Assembly: GCA_020721445.1 (NCBI GenBank)
Contig: DYMU01000001.1
Span: 124,001 to 188,000 of the forward strand
Length of the DNA: 64,000 nucleotides
DNA from: Gemmobacter nectariphilus
GTDB lineage: Bacteria; Pseudomonadota; Alphaproteobacteria; Rhodobacterales; Rhodobacteraceae
Direction: 5' to 3'
This document shows, in pieces, positions 43,445 through 54,131 of this stretch. Under the pieces are notes generated by a model that saw only the letters and a program-made list of their open reading frames with translations, searched no databases and was not told where the DNA came from. Numbering within the stretch: position 1 is the first letter of the stretch; the number at the start of each line of letters is the position of its first letter. A program made the translations under genes and the position numbers.

Positions 43445-44887
43445 ATGCGGCACGCTGTGAAACGACTGATGGCTGCGGCCCTGCTTGGCCTGGCCCTGCC
43501 GGGTCTTGCCCTTGCGCAAGACGGCGAGGTCGTCACCAAGCAATATGACGACGGATCGTTCTATGAGGGCACCTTCCTGAACGGCCGCCAGCATGGCACC
43601 GGCACCTACACCCTGCCCAACGGTTACAGCTATACCGGCGACTGGGTCGGCGGTGAGATTACCGGCACCGGCGTCGCTCGCTATCCCAACGGATCGGTCT
43701 ATGAGGGCCAGTTCGCGGCGGGCAAGCCGGAAGGCCGCGGCAAGATCACCTATGCCGATGGTGGCAGCTATGATGGCGACTGGACGGGTGGCCAGATGAC
43801 CGGCGAAGGTGTCGCGCGCTATGCCGATGGCTCGGTCTATACCGGCGCGTTCCTGAACGGCAAACACCATGGCAGCGGCGTGCAGGACGGCCCCGATGGC
43901 TATCGCTACGAAGGCGGCTGGACCGAAGGGGTGAAAGACGGCAAGGGCCGCGTCACCTATGCCGACGGCACGGTGTTCGACGGCACGCTGAAGGCCGGCC
44001 AGCGCGAGGGCGAGGGCACCCTGACCATGCCCGACGGGCTGGTTTACGCGGGACAATGGGCGGATGGCCAGATCAACGGCACCGGCCGGCTGACTCAGGC
44101 CAATGGCGACGTTTATGAGGGCAGCTTTGTCGATGGCCAGCGTCAGGGGCAAGGCCGCGCCACCTCGGCCAATGGCGATGTCTACGAAGGTGGCTTTCAG
44201 GTCGACAAGCGCGCGGGCAAGGGCGTGTTCCGCGCCACGGACGGCACCGTGCTGGACGGCAACTGGCTGGATGGCCGCCTGACCGGAACCGGCCGCATCA
44301 CCTTTCCCGATGGCGCGGTCTACGAAGGCAGCGTCAAGAACGACGAAGCCGACGGCACAGGCAAGATCACCTATGCCGATGGGGCCACCTATGACGGCAC
44401 CTGGGTCGCGGGCGTCATCGACGGCACCGGCACCGCCACCTATGCCAATGGCGCGGTCTATACCGGAGCGTTCAAGGCCGCCAAACCGCACGGCACCGGC
44501 ACCATGACCCTGCCCGATGGCTATCGCTATGAAGGCACATGGGAAAATGGCCAACGCAGCGGCACGGGCACAGCCAGCTATGCCGATGGCACGGTCTACA
44601 TCGGCGATTTCACGGCAGGTCTCCGCTCTGGCAAGGGCGAACTCACCGGCCCCGATGGCTTTGTCTACACCGGCGACTGGAAAGACGGCGAGATCGATGG
44701 CCAGGGCAGCGCCACCTATCCCAATGGCGACCGCTATGACGGCAGCTTTGCCAAAGGCCGCCGGTCAGGTCAGGGCAAACTGACCTATGCCAGCGGGCAA
44801 GTGGCCGAAGGTCTGTGGGAAAACGGCATCCTGATGGCCCCCAGTCCGGCACCGGCCGATCCGGCGGCCCCGACGCCCTCGCCCTGA
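43445..44887 (+). CDS. Exported MORN-repeat protein (18 full repeats)
   Basis: 480 residues. A signal peptide (1-24) ends ALAQ and has no lipobox cysteine, so the protein should be periplasmic. From about residue 40 to 453 there are 18 consecutive 23-residue MORN units (consensus YEGxW-x2-G-x3-GxG-x5-DG-x2) plus a partial one. Unit 10 has D for G at the conserved turn (FQVDKR), and unit 11 starts with Leu. The tail is Pro/Ala-rich (APSPAPADPAAP). MORN arrays form long beta-hairpin sheets used as scaffolds or lipid/protein contacts; no partner is indicated here. The stop codon is the first TGA of a hexanucleotide tract. Confidence 0.88.
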   Translation: MRHAVKRLMAAALLGLALPGLALAQDGEVVTKQYDDGSFYEGTFLNGRQHGTGTYTLPNGYSYTGDWVGGEITGTGVARYPNGSVYEGQFAAGKPEGRGKITYADGGSYDGDWTGGQMTGEGVARYADGSVYTGAFLNGKHHGSGVQDGPDGYRYEGGWTEGVKDGKGRVTYADGTVFDGTLKAGQREGEGTLTMPDGLVYAGQWADGQINGTGRLTQANGDVYEGSFVDGQRQGQGRATSANGDVYEGGFQVDKRAGKGVFRATDGTVLDGNWLDGRLTGTGRITFPDGAVYEGSVKNDEADGTGKITYADGATYDGTWVAGVIDGTGTATYANGAVYTGAFKAAKPHGTGTMTLPDGYRYEGTWENGQRSGTGTASYADGTVYIGDFTAGLRSGKGELTGPDGFVYTGDWKDGEIDGQGSATYPNGDRYDGSFAKGRRSGQGKLTYASGQVAEGLWENGILMAPSPAPADPAAPTPSP

Positions 44888-44942
44888 CCCTGACCCTGAC
44901 CCTGACCCTGACCCTGACCCTGACCCTGACCCTGACCCTGAC
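44883..44942. repeat. Hexanucleotide tandem repeat (CCTGAC)10 at the end of the MORN gene
   Basis: Ten perfect CCTGAC units occupy 60 nt. The MORN stop codon (44885-44887) lies in the first unit, and in that frame every unit carries another TGA. In the other forward frame, copies read Leu-Thr. The uniform array suggests recent slippage expansion. Gain or loss of units would not alter the MORN protein. Confidence 0.95.
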
Positions 44943-45120
44943 CCGGTCAATCCAGCAGCGCGCCTGCGGCGCAAGCCTTTCGGGGCGCCTGCGCGGGCGT
45001 GCCGCCCGCTTGTCTTCGCCGGGGGCTGCGCGCCCCCGGACCCTGCGGAGTATTTTCAAAGCAGCACTGCAACAGCGTTGGACTTGCTGCTTGCCAAATA
45101 CTCCCGCGCGGAGCGCAGCC
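44943..45120 (+). repeat. Composite palindromic intergenic element (second copy of the 59296-59524 type)
   Basis: No gene is supportable between 44943 and 45230. In order: GCGCCTGCGGCGCAAGCC (44960-44977, same sequence as at 59300-59317), a hairpin CCGGGGGC-TGCGC-GCCCCCGG (45019-45039), GGAGTATTTTCAAAGCAGCA (45047-45066), and its inverted partner TGCTGCTTGCCAAATACTCC (45085-45104). The last pair forms a large imperfect hairpin. The right outer arm seen in the 59-kb copy is not recognisable here. 45121-45230 holds nothing else I can identify. Confidence 0.7.
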
Positions 45121-45230
45121 GCCACAACCGATTGCACCGCAGCTGCCCGGTGCGCGACCGGGCGCGTCACAAGGATGGCAATGCCGTTGCGGGCCCCTCG
45201 ATGAGGCCGGCGACGGCTCTGGCTTTGCGG

Positions 45231-46760
45231 TCACACCAATGTGCCCGCGTCGAGTTTGGCAAGAAAGGTTTCGGCTTCTGCCAGCGTGGCTGTCTGCCGG
45301 GACGGGGCCATCTTGTCCCATGTGCGGTACATCTGCGCCATGCGCGGGTTGGTCTGAAACCGGGCGCGATGGCGCAGCAGGAAATCCCAGTAGAGCAGGT
45401 TGAACGGGCAGGCCTGCGGTCCGGTCTTGTCGGCGACGCGGTATTGGCAGCCACCGCAATAGTCCGACATCCGGTCGATATAGGCCCCGGAGGCGGCATA
45501 GGGTTTCGACCCCAGCACGCCGCCATCGGCAAACTGGCTCATGCCGATGGTGTTGGGGGCTTCGACCCATTCGAAAGCGTCAATGTAAACAGACAGATAC
45601 CATGCGTGCAGCGCCTGCGGGTCGACACCTGCGAGCATGGCGAAATTGCCCGTCACCATCAGGCGCTGGATGTGGTGGGCATAGGCCAGATCGCGGGTTT
45701 GCCCCACCGCATGCGACAGGCAGGCCATCCGGGTCTTGGCCCCCCAATAGAGCGGCGGCAGCGCCCGGGTGGCCCCCAGCGCGTTCTGGTCGGCATAGCC
45801 GGGGCCGTGCAGCATGTAGATGCCGCGCACGAATTCACGCCAGCCGATGATCTGGCGGATGAAGCCCTCAACCGCGTTGAGGGGGGCCTTGCCGGTGTGC
45901 CATGCGGCCTCGACCGCGCGGCACACCTGCAGCGGGTCCAGCAGGCCGATGTTGAGGTAGGGCGAGATCAGCGCATGGCTGAGGGTCGGGTCACCGGCCA
46001 GCATCGCGTCTTGTTCATCGCCAAAGCTGGGCAGCGCGTGGTCGATGAAATGCGTCAGCGCCGCCTGCGCATCCTTGCGGGTGACGGCCCAGCCAAAGGG
46101 GCGCAACCGCCCGAAATGGTTGGGAAACCTGACTTCAATCAGGTCCAGCACCTGTTGCGTCACGGCGCCGGGGGCAAACTGCGGCGGGCGGGGGCGGAAG
46201 AGATCGGGTCTGGCGCGTTTGCGGTTGTCGTGGTCAAAGTTCCATTGGCCGCCAACGGGATCCTTGCCTTGCATCAAGAGCCCGGTTTTCCGGCGCATGT
46301 CGCGGTAGAACCATTCCATCCGGAACTGTTTGCGCCCCTCGGCCCAGATTGCAAACTCGGCGTCCGAGCAGATGAAGCGGTCATCGGGCAATTGCGTCAC
46401 CGGCAGCGGCATATCGTCCAGCGCGGTGATCAGCCGCCATTCGCCGGGGCGGGTGGCAAGGATTTCGCCTGCCCCGTATTCAGCCGCGCGGCGCAGCAGT
46501 TCGCCGTGAATTGATTGGGTATTTTCGGGGTCATCCAGTTCAGAATAGGCAACCTGCCAGCCGCTTTCACGCAGGTCTGCTGCAAAGTGGCGCATGGCGG
46601 AGAGAATCAGGGCAATCTTTTGCGGGTGGTGCGGGACATAGGTTCCCTCGGCCTGAACCTCGGCCATCACCACCACATCCCGCGCGGGGTCGGCGGCACG
46701 AAGACACGATATGTTGGGGGTCAACTGGTCGCCCAACACAAGGATCAGACGTTTCACCAT
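45231..46760 (-). CDS. FeS-containing bacterial (6-4) photolyase / cryptochrome (PhrB/CryB type)
   Basis: 509 residues. The N-terminus LILVLGDQLTPNISCL is that of the cryptochrome/photolyase-related antenna domain (about 1-130), followed by the FAD-binding helical domain (NAVEGFIRQIIGWREFVRG; AHHIQRLMVTGNFAMLAG). Four cysteines positioned for a 4Fe-4S cluster are present: RMACLSHA, the two in DYCGGCQY, and QACPFNLLYWDFL. This class repairs (6-4) UV photoproducts (PhrB) or acts as a light-responsive regulator (CryB of Rhodobacter sphaeroides); sequence alone does not separate them. It overlaps the upstream SDR gene by 7 nt. Confidence 0.9.
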   Translation of the reverse strand: MVKRLILVLGDQLTPNISCLRAADPARDVVVMAEVQAEGTYVPHHPQKIALILSAMRHFAADLRESGWQVAYSELDDPENTQSIHGELLRRAAEYGAGEILATRPGEWRLITALDDMPLPVTQLPDDRFICSDAEFAIWAEGRKQFRMEWFYRDMRRKTGLLMQGKDPVGGQWNFDHDNRKRARPDLFRPRPPQFAPGAVTQQVLDLIEVRFPNHFGRLRPFGWAVTRKDAQAALTHFIDHALPSFGDEQDAMLAGDPTLSHALISPYLNIGLLDPLQVCRAVEAAWHTGKAPLNAVEGFIRQIIGWREFVRGIYMLHGPGYADQNALGATRALPPLYWGAKTRMACLSHAVGQTRDLAYAHHIQRLMVTGNFAMLAGVDPQALHAWYLSVYIDAFEWVEAPNTIGMSQFADGGVLGSKPYAASGAYIDRMSDYCGGCQYRVADKTGPQACPFNLLYWDFLLRHRARFQTNPRMAQMYRTWDKMAPSRQTATLAEAETFLAKLDAGTLV

Positions 46761-47416
46761 GGGATCGTCTGGCAGTTCTGGTCAAAGAACCCGCCGCTGT
46801 CAGCCGGGGTCAGCGCGGCCAGCACGTGCAGCAGGTTTTCCGCCGCCTGATCGGGGGTGACGGTGGGGTGGCCGCCGGCGTATTTCGCGGTCAAAGGCGT
46901 AGATACTGTGCCGGGGTGCAGGCAGACCACAACTGCTTGGGGGTGGCTGCGGGCAATTTCCACCGCTGCGGTGTGGATCAACTGGTTCAGTGCGGCCTTG
47001 GCGGCGCGATAGCTGTGCCAGCCACCCAGACGGTTGTCGCCAATGCTGCCAACCCGCGCCGACAGCACGGCAAACCGCGCCGGGCGGTCCTTTGGCATCA
47101 GGCGCACGCTGTGTTTCAAGACCAGCGCCGGGCCGGTGGCGTTCAGCGCAAATTGCGCAGAAAGGCTGGCAGAATCCAGCATTCTCAGGGACTTCTCGGG
47201 TGCCACCCCGTTCAGTTCCAGCGCGCCGGTGGTCACAAGGATCTGGTCAAATGGCCCTTCAAGTGCTGACAGATGGGCGTGGATGCTGGTCTCATCCGTG
47301 ATGTCGAACCCGTTTTCGCGGCGGGAAAGGCGCGCCACGTCGGCCCCCTGCCCCGCCAGATGGTCGGCGACCGCGCGCCCGATCCCCCCCGATGCCCCGA
47401 TCACCAATGCCCGCAT
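46754..47416 (-). CDS. Short-chain dehydrogenase/reductase coupled to the photolyase gene
   Basis: 220 residues, classical SDR. The NAD(P) motif is MRALVIGASGGIGRAVADHL, and the catalytic Ser (FAVLSARVGSIGD) and Tyr-X3-Lys (WHSYRAAKAAL) are intact. The substrate is unknown; the C-factor/CsgA-like subgroup is a possible match. The ATG at 47416 is chosen because MRALVIGASGG starts the Rossmann fold directly. Its last 7 nt overlap the photolyase start, so the two are co-translated; a link to photolyase cofactor or light response is inference. Confidence 0.82.
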   Translation of the reverse strand: MRALVIGASGGIGRAVADHLAGQGADVARLSRRENGFDITDETSIHAHLSALEGPFDQILVTTGALELNGVAPEKSLRMLDSASLSAQFALNATGPALVLKHSVRLMPKDRPARFAVLSARVGSIGDNRLGGWHSYRAAKAALNQLIHTAAVEIARSHPQAVVVCLHPGTVSTPLTAKYAGGHPTVTPDQAAENLLHVLAALTPADSGGFFDQNCQTIPW

Positions 47417-47524
47417 GATGCCCTTCCTGAATGGACCCGTCAGATAGCGGGAATGTTGCGTGGGGCAAGCGTGGTCTGGCTGTGGGGAACGCGTGGTGCA
47501 TCCGTGACCACGGCCATATCCTGC

Positions 47525-47755
47525 CGGGACGCCCCCCCCACCCCATCCCTCCCCCACGAGGGGGGAGGGAGGCGACCCATTCTGACGCGGCGGGGCAAGT
47601 GTGGCTTTGGGGGACTGGGCGAGTTGCCCCCCACCCCCATCCCCTTCCCCTTCCCACCGGGGGGGGCGGCTATGGCGTGGCCGCACGCGCAATGGCTTTG
47701 GTTGGAACGCCTCCCCTCCCCCTTTGTGGGGAGGGGATGGGGGTGGGGGCCGCCG
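47525..47755. repeat. Three copies of a GC-rich palindromic repeat (CCCCATCCC-type)
   Basis: Copy a (47539-47574) and copy b (47631-47669) run CACCCC(C)ATCCC...CCCC-loop-GGGG...GGCG. Copy c (47708-47749) is the same motif inverted (CGCCTCCCC...GGGGATGGGGGTGGG). Each can fold into a C-rich/G-rich hairpin. Short direct repeats GGGGCAAG(C/T)GTGG precede copies a and b (47462 and 47593). Similar hairpins are scattered in many alphaproteobacterial genomes. They occupy most of the 548-nt gap between the SDR gene and leuA. Confidence 0.7.
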
Positions 47756-47800
47756 CAAATCGCCCTTTACATTCCATCCAGCGGCGGTATCGTCGCCTAC

Positions 47801-47887
47801 ATGACACGGGGTCCACATATCGCATGCTTGACCGGGGCTGTTGCCCTGTCGGCCACCCGTGGTCTGCTTCTCCTTAGCTGCCTCTGA
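47801..47887 (+). CDS. leuL: Leucine-rich leader peptide of leuA (putative attenuation peptide)
   Basis: 28 codons from ATG 47801 to TGA 47887. The peptide ends RGLLLLSCL: four consecutive leucine codons (CTG CTT CTC CTT) and a fifth CTC just before the stop. It stands 77 nt before leuA, in the same direction. The stop codon is inside the 5' arm of a strong hairpin (47881-47890). This is the layout of leader peptides that sense charged tRNA(Leu). No obvious ribosome site was found upstream of the ATG, which is a weakness. Confidence 0.6.
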   Translation: MTRGPHIACLTGAVALSATRGLLLLSCL

Positions 47888-47927
47888 GCGTGCCCTTGGG
47901 CGCGACCGCTCAGAGGTGACAGCGCCC
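47881..47927 (+). promoter_or_regulatory. Alternative hairpins of the leuA leader (putative attenuator)
   Basis: A perfect 10-bp stem CCTCTGAGCG (47881-47890) / CGCTCAGAGG (47907-47916) overlaps the leader-peptide stop codon. A competing 6-bp pairing GGGCGC (47898-47903) / GCGCCC (47922-47927) is incompatible with it. A ribosome at the leader stop would block the first stem; a ribosome stalled at the Leu codons would allow it. No T-run follows either stem, so the termination step is unclear; translation-level or Rho-dependent control is possible. Confidence 0.5.
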
Positions 47928-47964
47928 GGCAACGAGAAGCAAAGGCACAGCAAGGATCAGACCC

Positions 47965-49536
47965 ATGACAACTGCAACGCAAGACCGCGTTTTCATTTTT
48001 GACACCACTTTGCGCGATGGCGAACAAAGCCCCGGCGCCACCATGACCCATGAAGAAAAGCTGGAGATTGCCAGCCTGCTGGATGAAATGGGCGTCGATA
48101 TCATTGAAGCCGGCTTTCCGATTGCCTCTGAGGGTGACTTTGCCGCGGTGTCCGAGATTTCAAAGCGGGCGAAGAACAGCACGATCTGCGGGCTGGCGCG
48201 TGCCAATTTCAAGGACATCGACCGCTGCTGGGAGGCAGTGAAGCATGCGTCCAGCCCACGCATCCACACCTTCATCGGCACATCGCCCTTGCACCGCGCG
48301 ATTCCCAATCTGGACATGGACCAGATGGCGGAACGCATCCACGACACCGTGACCCACGCCCGCAACCTGTGCGACAACGTGCAATGGTCGCCGATGGATG
48401 CCACGCGGACCGAGCACGACTATCTGTGCCGGGTGGTGGAAATCGCGATCAAGGCCGGGGCCACCACGATCAACATTCCCGACACCGTGGGCTATACCGC
48501 GCCGCGTGAAAGTGCGGATCTGATCCGCATGTTGCTGGAGCGGGTGCCAGGGGCCGATACCATCATCTTCGCCACGCATTGCCACAATGATCTGGGCATG
48601 GCGACGGCCAACGCCTTGGCGGCGGTCGAGGCAGGCGCACGGCAGATCGAATGCACCATCAACGGTCTGGGCGAACGCGCCGGCAACACGGCCTTGGAAG
48701 AGGTGGTGATGGCGATGAAGGTGCGCAACGACATCATGCCTTACCGCACCGGGATTGACACCACCAAGATCATGAACCTGTCGCGGCGGGTTGCGTCTGT
48801 CTCGGGTTTTCCGGTGCAGTTCAACAAGGCGATTGTCGGCAAGAACGCCTTCCTGCACGAAAGCGGAATCCATCAGGATGGCGTGCTGAAGAACGTCGAA
48901 ACGTTTGAGATCATGCGGCCGGAAGATATCGGCTTGGTGCAGAAGAACATCGCCATGGGCAAGCATTCTGGCCGGGCGGCGCTGCGGGCGAAGTTGAAAG
49001 AGCTGGGCGTTGATCTGGCCGACAATCAGCTGAACGATGTGTTCGTGCGCTTCAAGGCTTTGGCTGACCGAAAGAAAGAGGTCTATGACGACGATCTGGT
49101 GGCTTTGGTCGCCGATGAGCAGACCAATGACGCCCACGAATACTTGCAATTGAAAAAGCTGCGGGTGATCTGCGGCACCGAAGGCCCGCAAGAGGCCGAC
49201 ATGGTGCTGTCGGTGGATGGGGTGGATCACCATATTGATGCCACGGGCGACGGGCCGGTGGATGCGGCGTTCAACTGCGTGAAGATGCTGTTCCCGCACA
49301 AGGCGCGGCTGGAGATCTATCAAGTGCATGCCGTGACCCAAGGCACCGATGCGCAGGCCACGGTGTCGGTGCGGTTGCAAGAGGATGGGCGGATCGTCAC
49401 CGGCGCGTCGGCCGATACCGATACCATCGTGGCCAGCACCCGCGCCTATATCAACGCGCTGAACAAGCTGATCGTGCGGCGGCAAAAGACCGCGCCGGGC
49501 AATGATGTGAAGACGGTCAGCTATCACGGCGAGTAA
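47965..49536 (+). CDS. leuA: 2-isopropylmalate synthase
   Basis: 523 residues, full-length LeuA. It condenses 2-oxoisovalerate with acetyl-CoA, the first committed step of leucine synthesis. The DRE-TIM motif is FDTTLRDGEQSPGATMT, the metal-binding HxH motif is THCHNDLGMATAN, and HESGIHQDGVLKN is the flexible-domain signature. The C-terminal about 130 residues form the leucine-sensing regulatory domain (GTDAQATVSVRLQEDGR). The upstream leader peptide and hairpins imply additional control by leucine supply. Confidence 0.95.
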   Translation: MTTATQDRVFIFDTTLRDGEQSPGATMTHEEKLEIASLLDEMGVDIIEAGFPIASEGDFAAVSEISKRAKNSTICGLARANFKDIDRCWEAVKHASSPRIHTFIGTSPLHRAIPNLDMDQMAERIHDTVTHARNLCDNVQWSPMDATRTEHDYLCRVVEIAIKAGATTINIPDTVGYTAPRESADLIRMLLERVPGADTIIFATHCHNDLGMATANALAAVEAGARQIECTINGLGERAGNTALEEVVMAMKVRNDIMPYRTGIDTTKIMNLSRRVASVSGFPVQFNKAIVGKNAFLHESGIHQDGVLKNVETFEIMRPEDIGLVQKNIAMGKHSGRAALRAKLKELGVDLADNQLNDVFVRFKALADRKKEVYDDDLVALVADEQTNDAHEYLQLKKLRVICGTEGPQEADMVLSVDGVDHHIDATGDGPVDAAFNCVKMLFPHKARLEIYQVHAVTQGTDAQATVSVRLQEDGRIVTGASADTDTIVASTRAYINALNKLIVRRQKTAPGNDVKTVSYHGE

Positions 49537-49582
49537 GCGCGGGGCGTATGCGCCGGGGGGGTTGGGTTTGGGTTGCACCGGG

Positions 49583-49611
49583 GCCTGCCGCCGCCCTGAT
49601 TTTCGGCAGGC
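49583..49611 (+). terminator. Terminator-like hairpin after leuA
   Basis: Perfect 8-bp stem GCCTGCCG / CGGCAGGC with a 13-nt loop, 47 nt after the leuA stop. There is no T-run after it, so it may be a Rho-assisted or processing stem instead. Confidence 0.4.
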
Positions 49612-49717
49612 GGGACAATTCGCCCGTACAACCGGCGGCGAAAACGCCTGCCCGTCGTTGCAATGACGTGAAATCGGGGTAGAGATCTGGGGTCACCGCC
49701 ACCCGGATCGCCGCTTT

Positions 49718-52556
<2,839 letters not shown>

Positions 52557-52605
52557 ACGGCTGCGACAGTTGACCGGACCTTGAGGCCGGGCAGGAAAGA
52601 CCGCC

Positions 52606-53589
52606 ATGGCAAAACCACGCACAGACCCGGAGGACTTTGCCCGACCGTTGCGCCGGCTGCTGGTGGCGCTGTTGGTGCTGGCCCTGCTGGGGCTGTTTGC
52701 GCTGTGGCGGATCGACAGCCCAAGGGTGGAACGGTTTCGCGCAGCCCTGGTGGACCGGGTGGTGCCGTCGTTCGACTGGGCGATGGCCCCGGTGACCAAG
52801 GCCGCCGGGATGATCGAGCAGTTTCAAAGCTATGCCAGCCTGTATGAGCAAAATCAGGACCTGCGCCGCGAGTTGCAGCAGATGAAGGCCTGGAAAGAGG
52901 CCGCCTTGCAGCTTGAGCAGCAAAATGCCCGCCTGCTGGACCTGAATCAGGTGCGGCTTGACCCCAAGCTGACGCATGTCACCGGGCAGGTGCTGGCCGA
53001 CAGCGGCAGCCCGTTCCGGCAATCGGTGCTGATCAACGTCGGCGCGCGGGACGGGATTGTGGATGGCTGGGCCACGATGGATGGCATCGGTCTGGTGGGC
53101 CGGATCTCGGGCGTAGGCGAGCGTACGGCGCGGGTGATCCTGTTGACCGACACCAACAGCCGCATCCCGGTGACGGTGCAGCCCTCGGGGCAACGCGGCC
53201 TGCTTTCGGGCGACAACTCGGCGCTGCCGCCGCTGGAGTTTCTGGAACAGCCCGATGAGGTGCGCCCCGGCGACCGGGTGATCAGTTCCGGCGATGGCGG
53301 GATGTTTCCGGCGGGCTTGCTGGTGGGTCAGGTCGTGATGGGCAATGACCGGCGGTTGCGCGTCAGCCTGAGCGCCGATTATCAGCGGCTGGTGTTCTTG
53401 CGGGTGCTGCGCAGCCATGAGCTGACGCCGATCACCGATGCGGGGGCCTTGGTGGCACCGCCCATGTTGCCCGATGGCCCCGATACCTCGGGGGCGTTGA
53501 ACACCGAGGCCCTGCCCGCGCGCGGCACCCAGCCCGAAGCCGACCCCGCCGCCGACGCGACATCGGAAACCGAGGCCAGCGATGGTTGA
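52606..53589 (+). CDS. mreC: Rod shape-determining protein MreC
   Basis: 327 residues. One N-terminal transmembrane helix (about 19-36), a coiled coil (about 70-110; YEQNQDLRRELQQMKAW), then the two beta-barrel-like periplasmic domains (GQVLADSGSPFRQSVLINVG; GRISGVGERTARVILLTD). A Pro/Asp/Glu-rich tail of about 40 residues follows. It bridges MreB, MreD and PBP2 in the elongasome. It overlaps mreD by 8 nt. Confidence 0.95.
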   Translation: MAKPRTDPEDFARPLRRLLVALLVLALLGLFALWRIDSPRVERFRAALVDRVVPSFDWAMAPVTKAAGMIEQFQSYASLYEQNQDLRRELQQMKAWKEAALQLEQQNARLLDLNQVRLDPKLTHVTGQVLADSGSPFRQSVLINVGARDGIVDGWATMDGIGLVGRISGVGERTARVILLTDTNSRIPVTVQPSGQRGLLSGDNSALPPLEFLEQPDEVRPGDRVISSGDGGMFPAGLLVGQVVMGNDRRLRVSLSADYQRLVFLRVLRSHELTPITDAGALVAPPMLPDGPDTSGALNTEALPARGTQPEADPAADATSETEASDG

Positions 53590-54121
53590 AGCGCTGCGAT
53601 CCGGGGTGTGGCTGTATCGCGGGCTGTTTGTCGGCTTTGCGCTGGTGCTTTTGTATCTGCGGCTGCTGCCCCTGGGCACGCAGGCGGGCGATCTGCCGGG
53701 GCCGGACCTTTTGTTGTGCCTGATCTTTGCCTGGGCGACGCGGCGGCCCGACTATCTGCCGGCGTGGTTGCTGGCGGGGGTGTTGCTTTTGGAAGACATG
53801 GTGTTGATGCGGCCGCCGGGGTTGTGGACGGCGCTGGTGGTGATGGCGGTCGAGTTCGTGCGCGCCCGGGTGGCGCTGACCCGCGAGCTGACGCTGATTG
53901 CCGAATGGGCGATGGTGGCGGGGTTGATGGTGGCCTGCCTGATGGTCTATCGGCTGGTCTTCACGGTATCGTTCCTGCCGCAGCCCGGATTGGGCTTTGC
54001 CTTGCTGCAGGTTTTCTGGTCCATCCTGTGCTATCCTGTGATGGTCGGCGTCAGCCGTCTGGCGCTGGACCTGCGCAAACCCGCCACGGGCGAGGTGGAC
54101 AGCTACGGACGCCGGATGTAG
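53582..54121 (+). CDS. mreD: Rod shape-determining protein MreD
   Basis: 179 residues with about five or six transmembrane helices and little soluble sequence; LPGPDLLLCLIFAWATRRPD is the conserved MreD block. It is an integral membrane component of the elongation complex. The start overlaps the mreC end by 8 nt, showing coupling, and mrdA follows after 10 nt. Confidence 0.92.
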   Translation: MVEALRSGVWLYRGLFVGFALVLLYLRLLPLGTQAGDLPGPDLLLCLIFAWATRRPDYLPAWLLAGVLLLEDMVLMRPPGLWTALVVMAVEFVRARVALTRELTLIAEWAMVAGLMVACLMVYRLVFTVSFLPQPGLGFALLQVFWSILCYPVMVGVSRLALDLRKPATGEVDSYGRRM

Positions 54122-54131
54122 GGGGCAAAGG

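Noticed and set aside
44883-44942. CRISPR array or telomere-like array
   Set aside because: The units are 6 nt with no spacers and there are no cas genes. The tract is internal to a chromosome-type gene context.
44815-45204. Open frame reading Leu-Thr repeats through the CCTGAC tract
   Set aside because: It arises from the hexamer having no stop in that frame; no start context and no homology.
48160-49578. 472-codon minus-strand open frame inside leuA
   Set aside because: Shadow of leuA with no domain or ribosome site.
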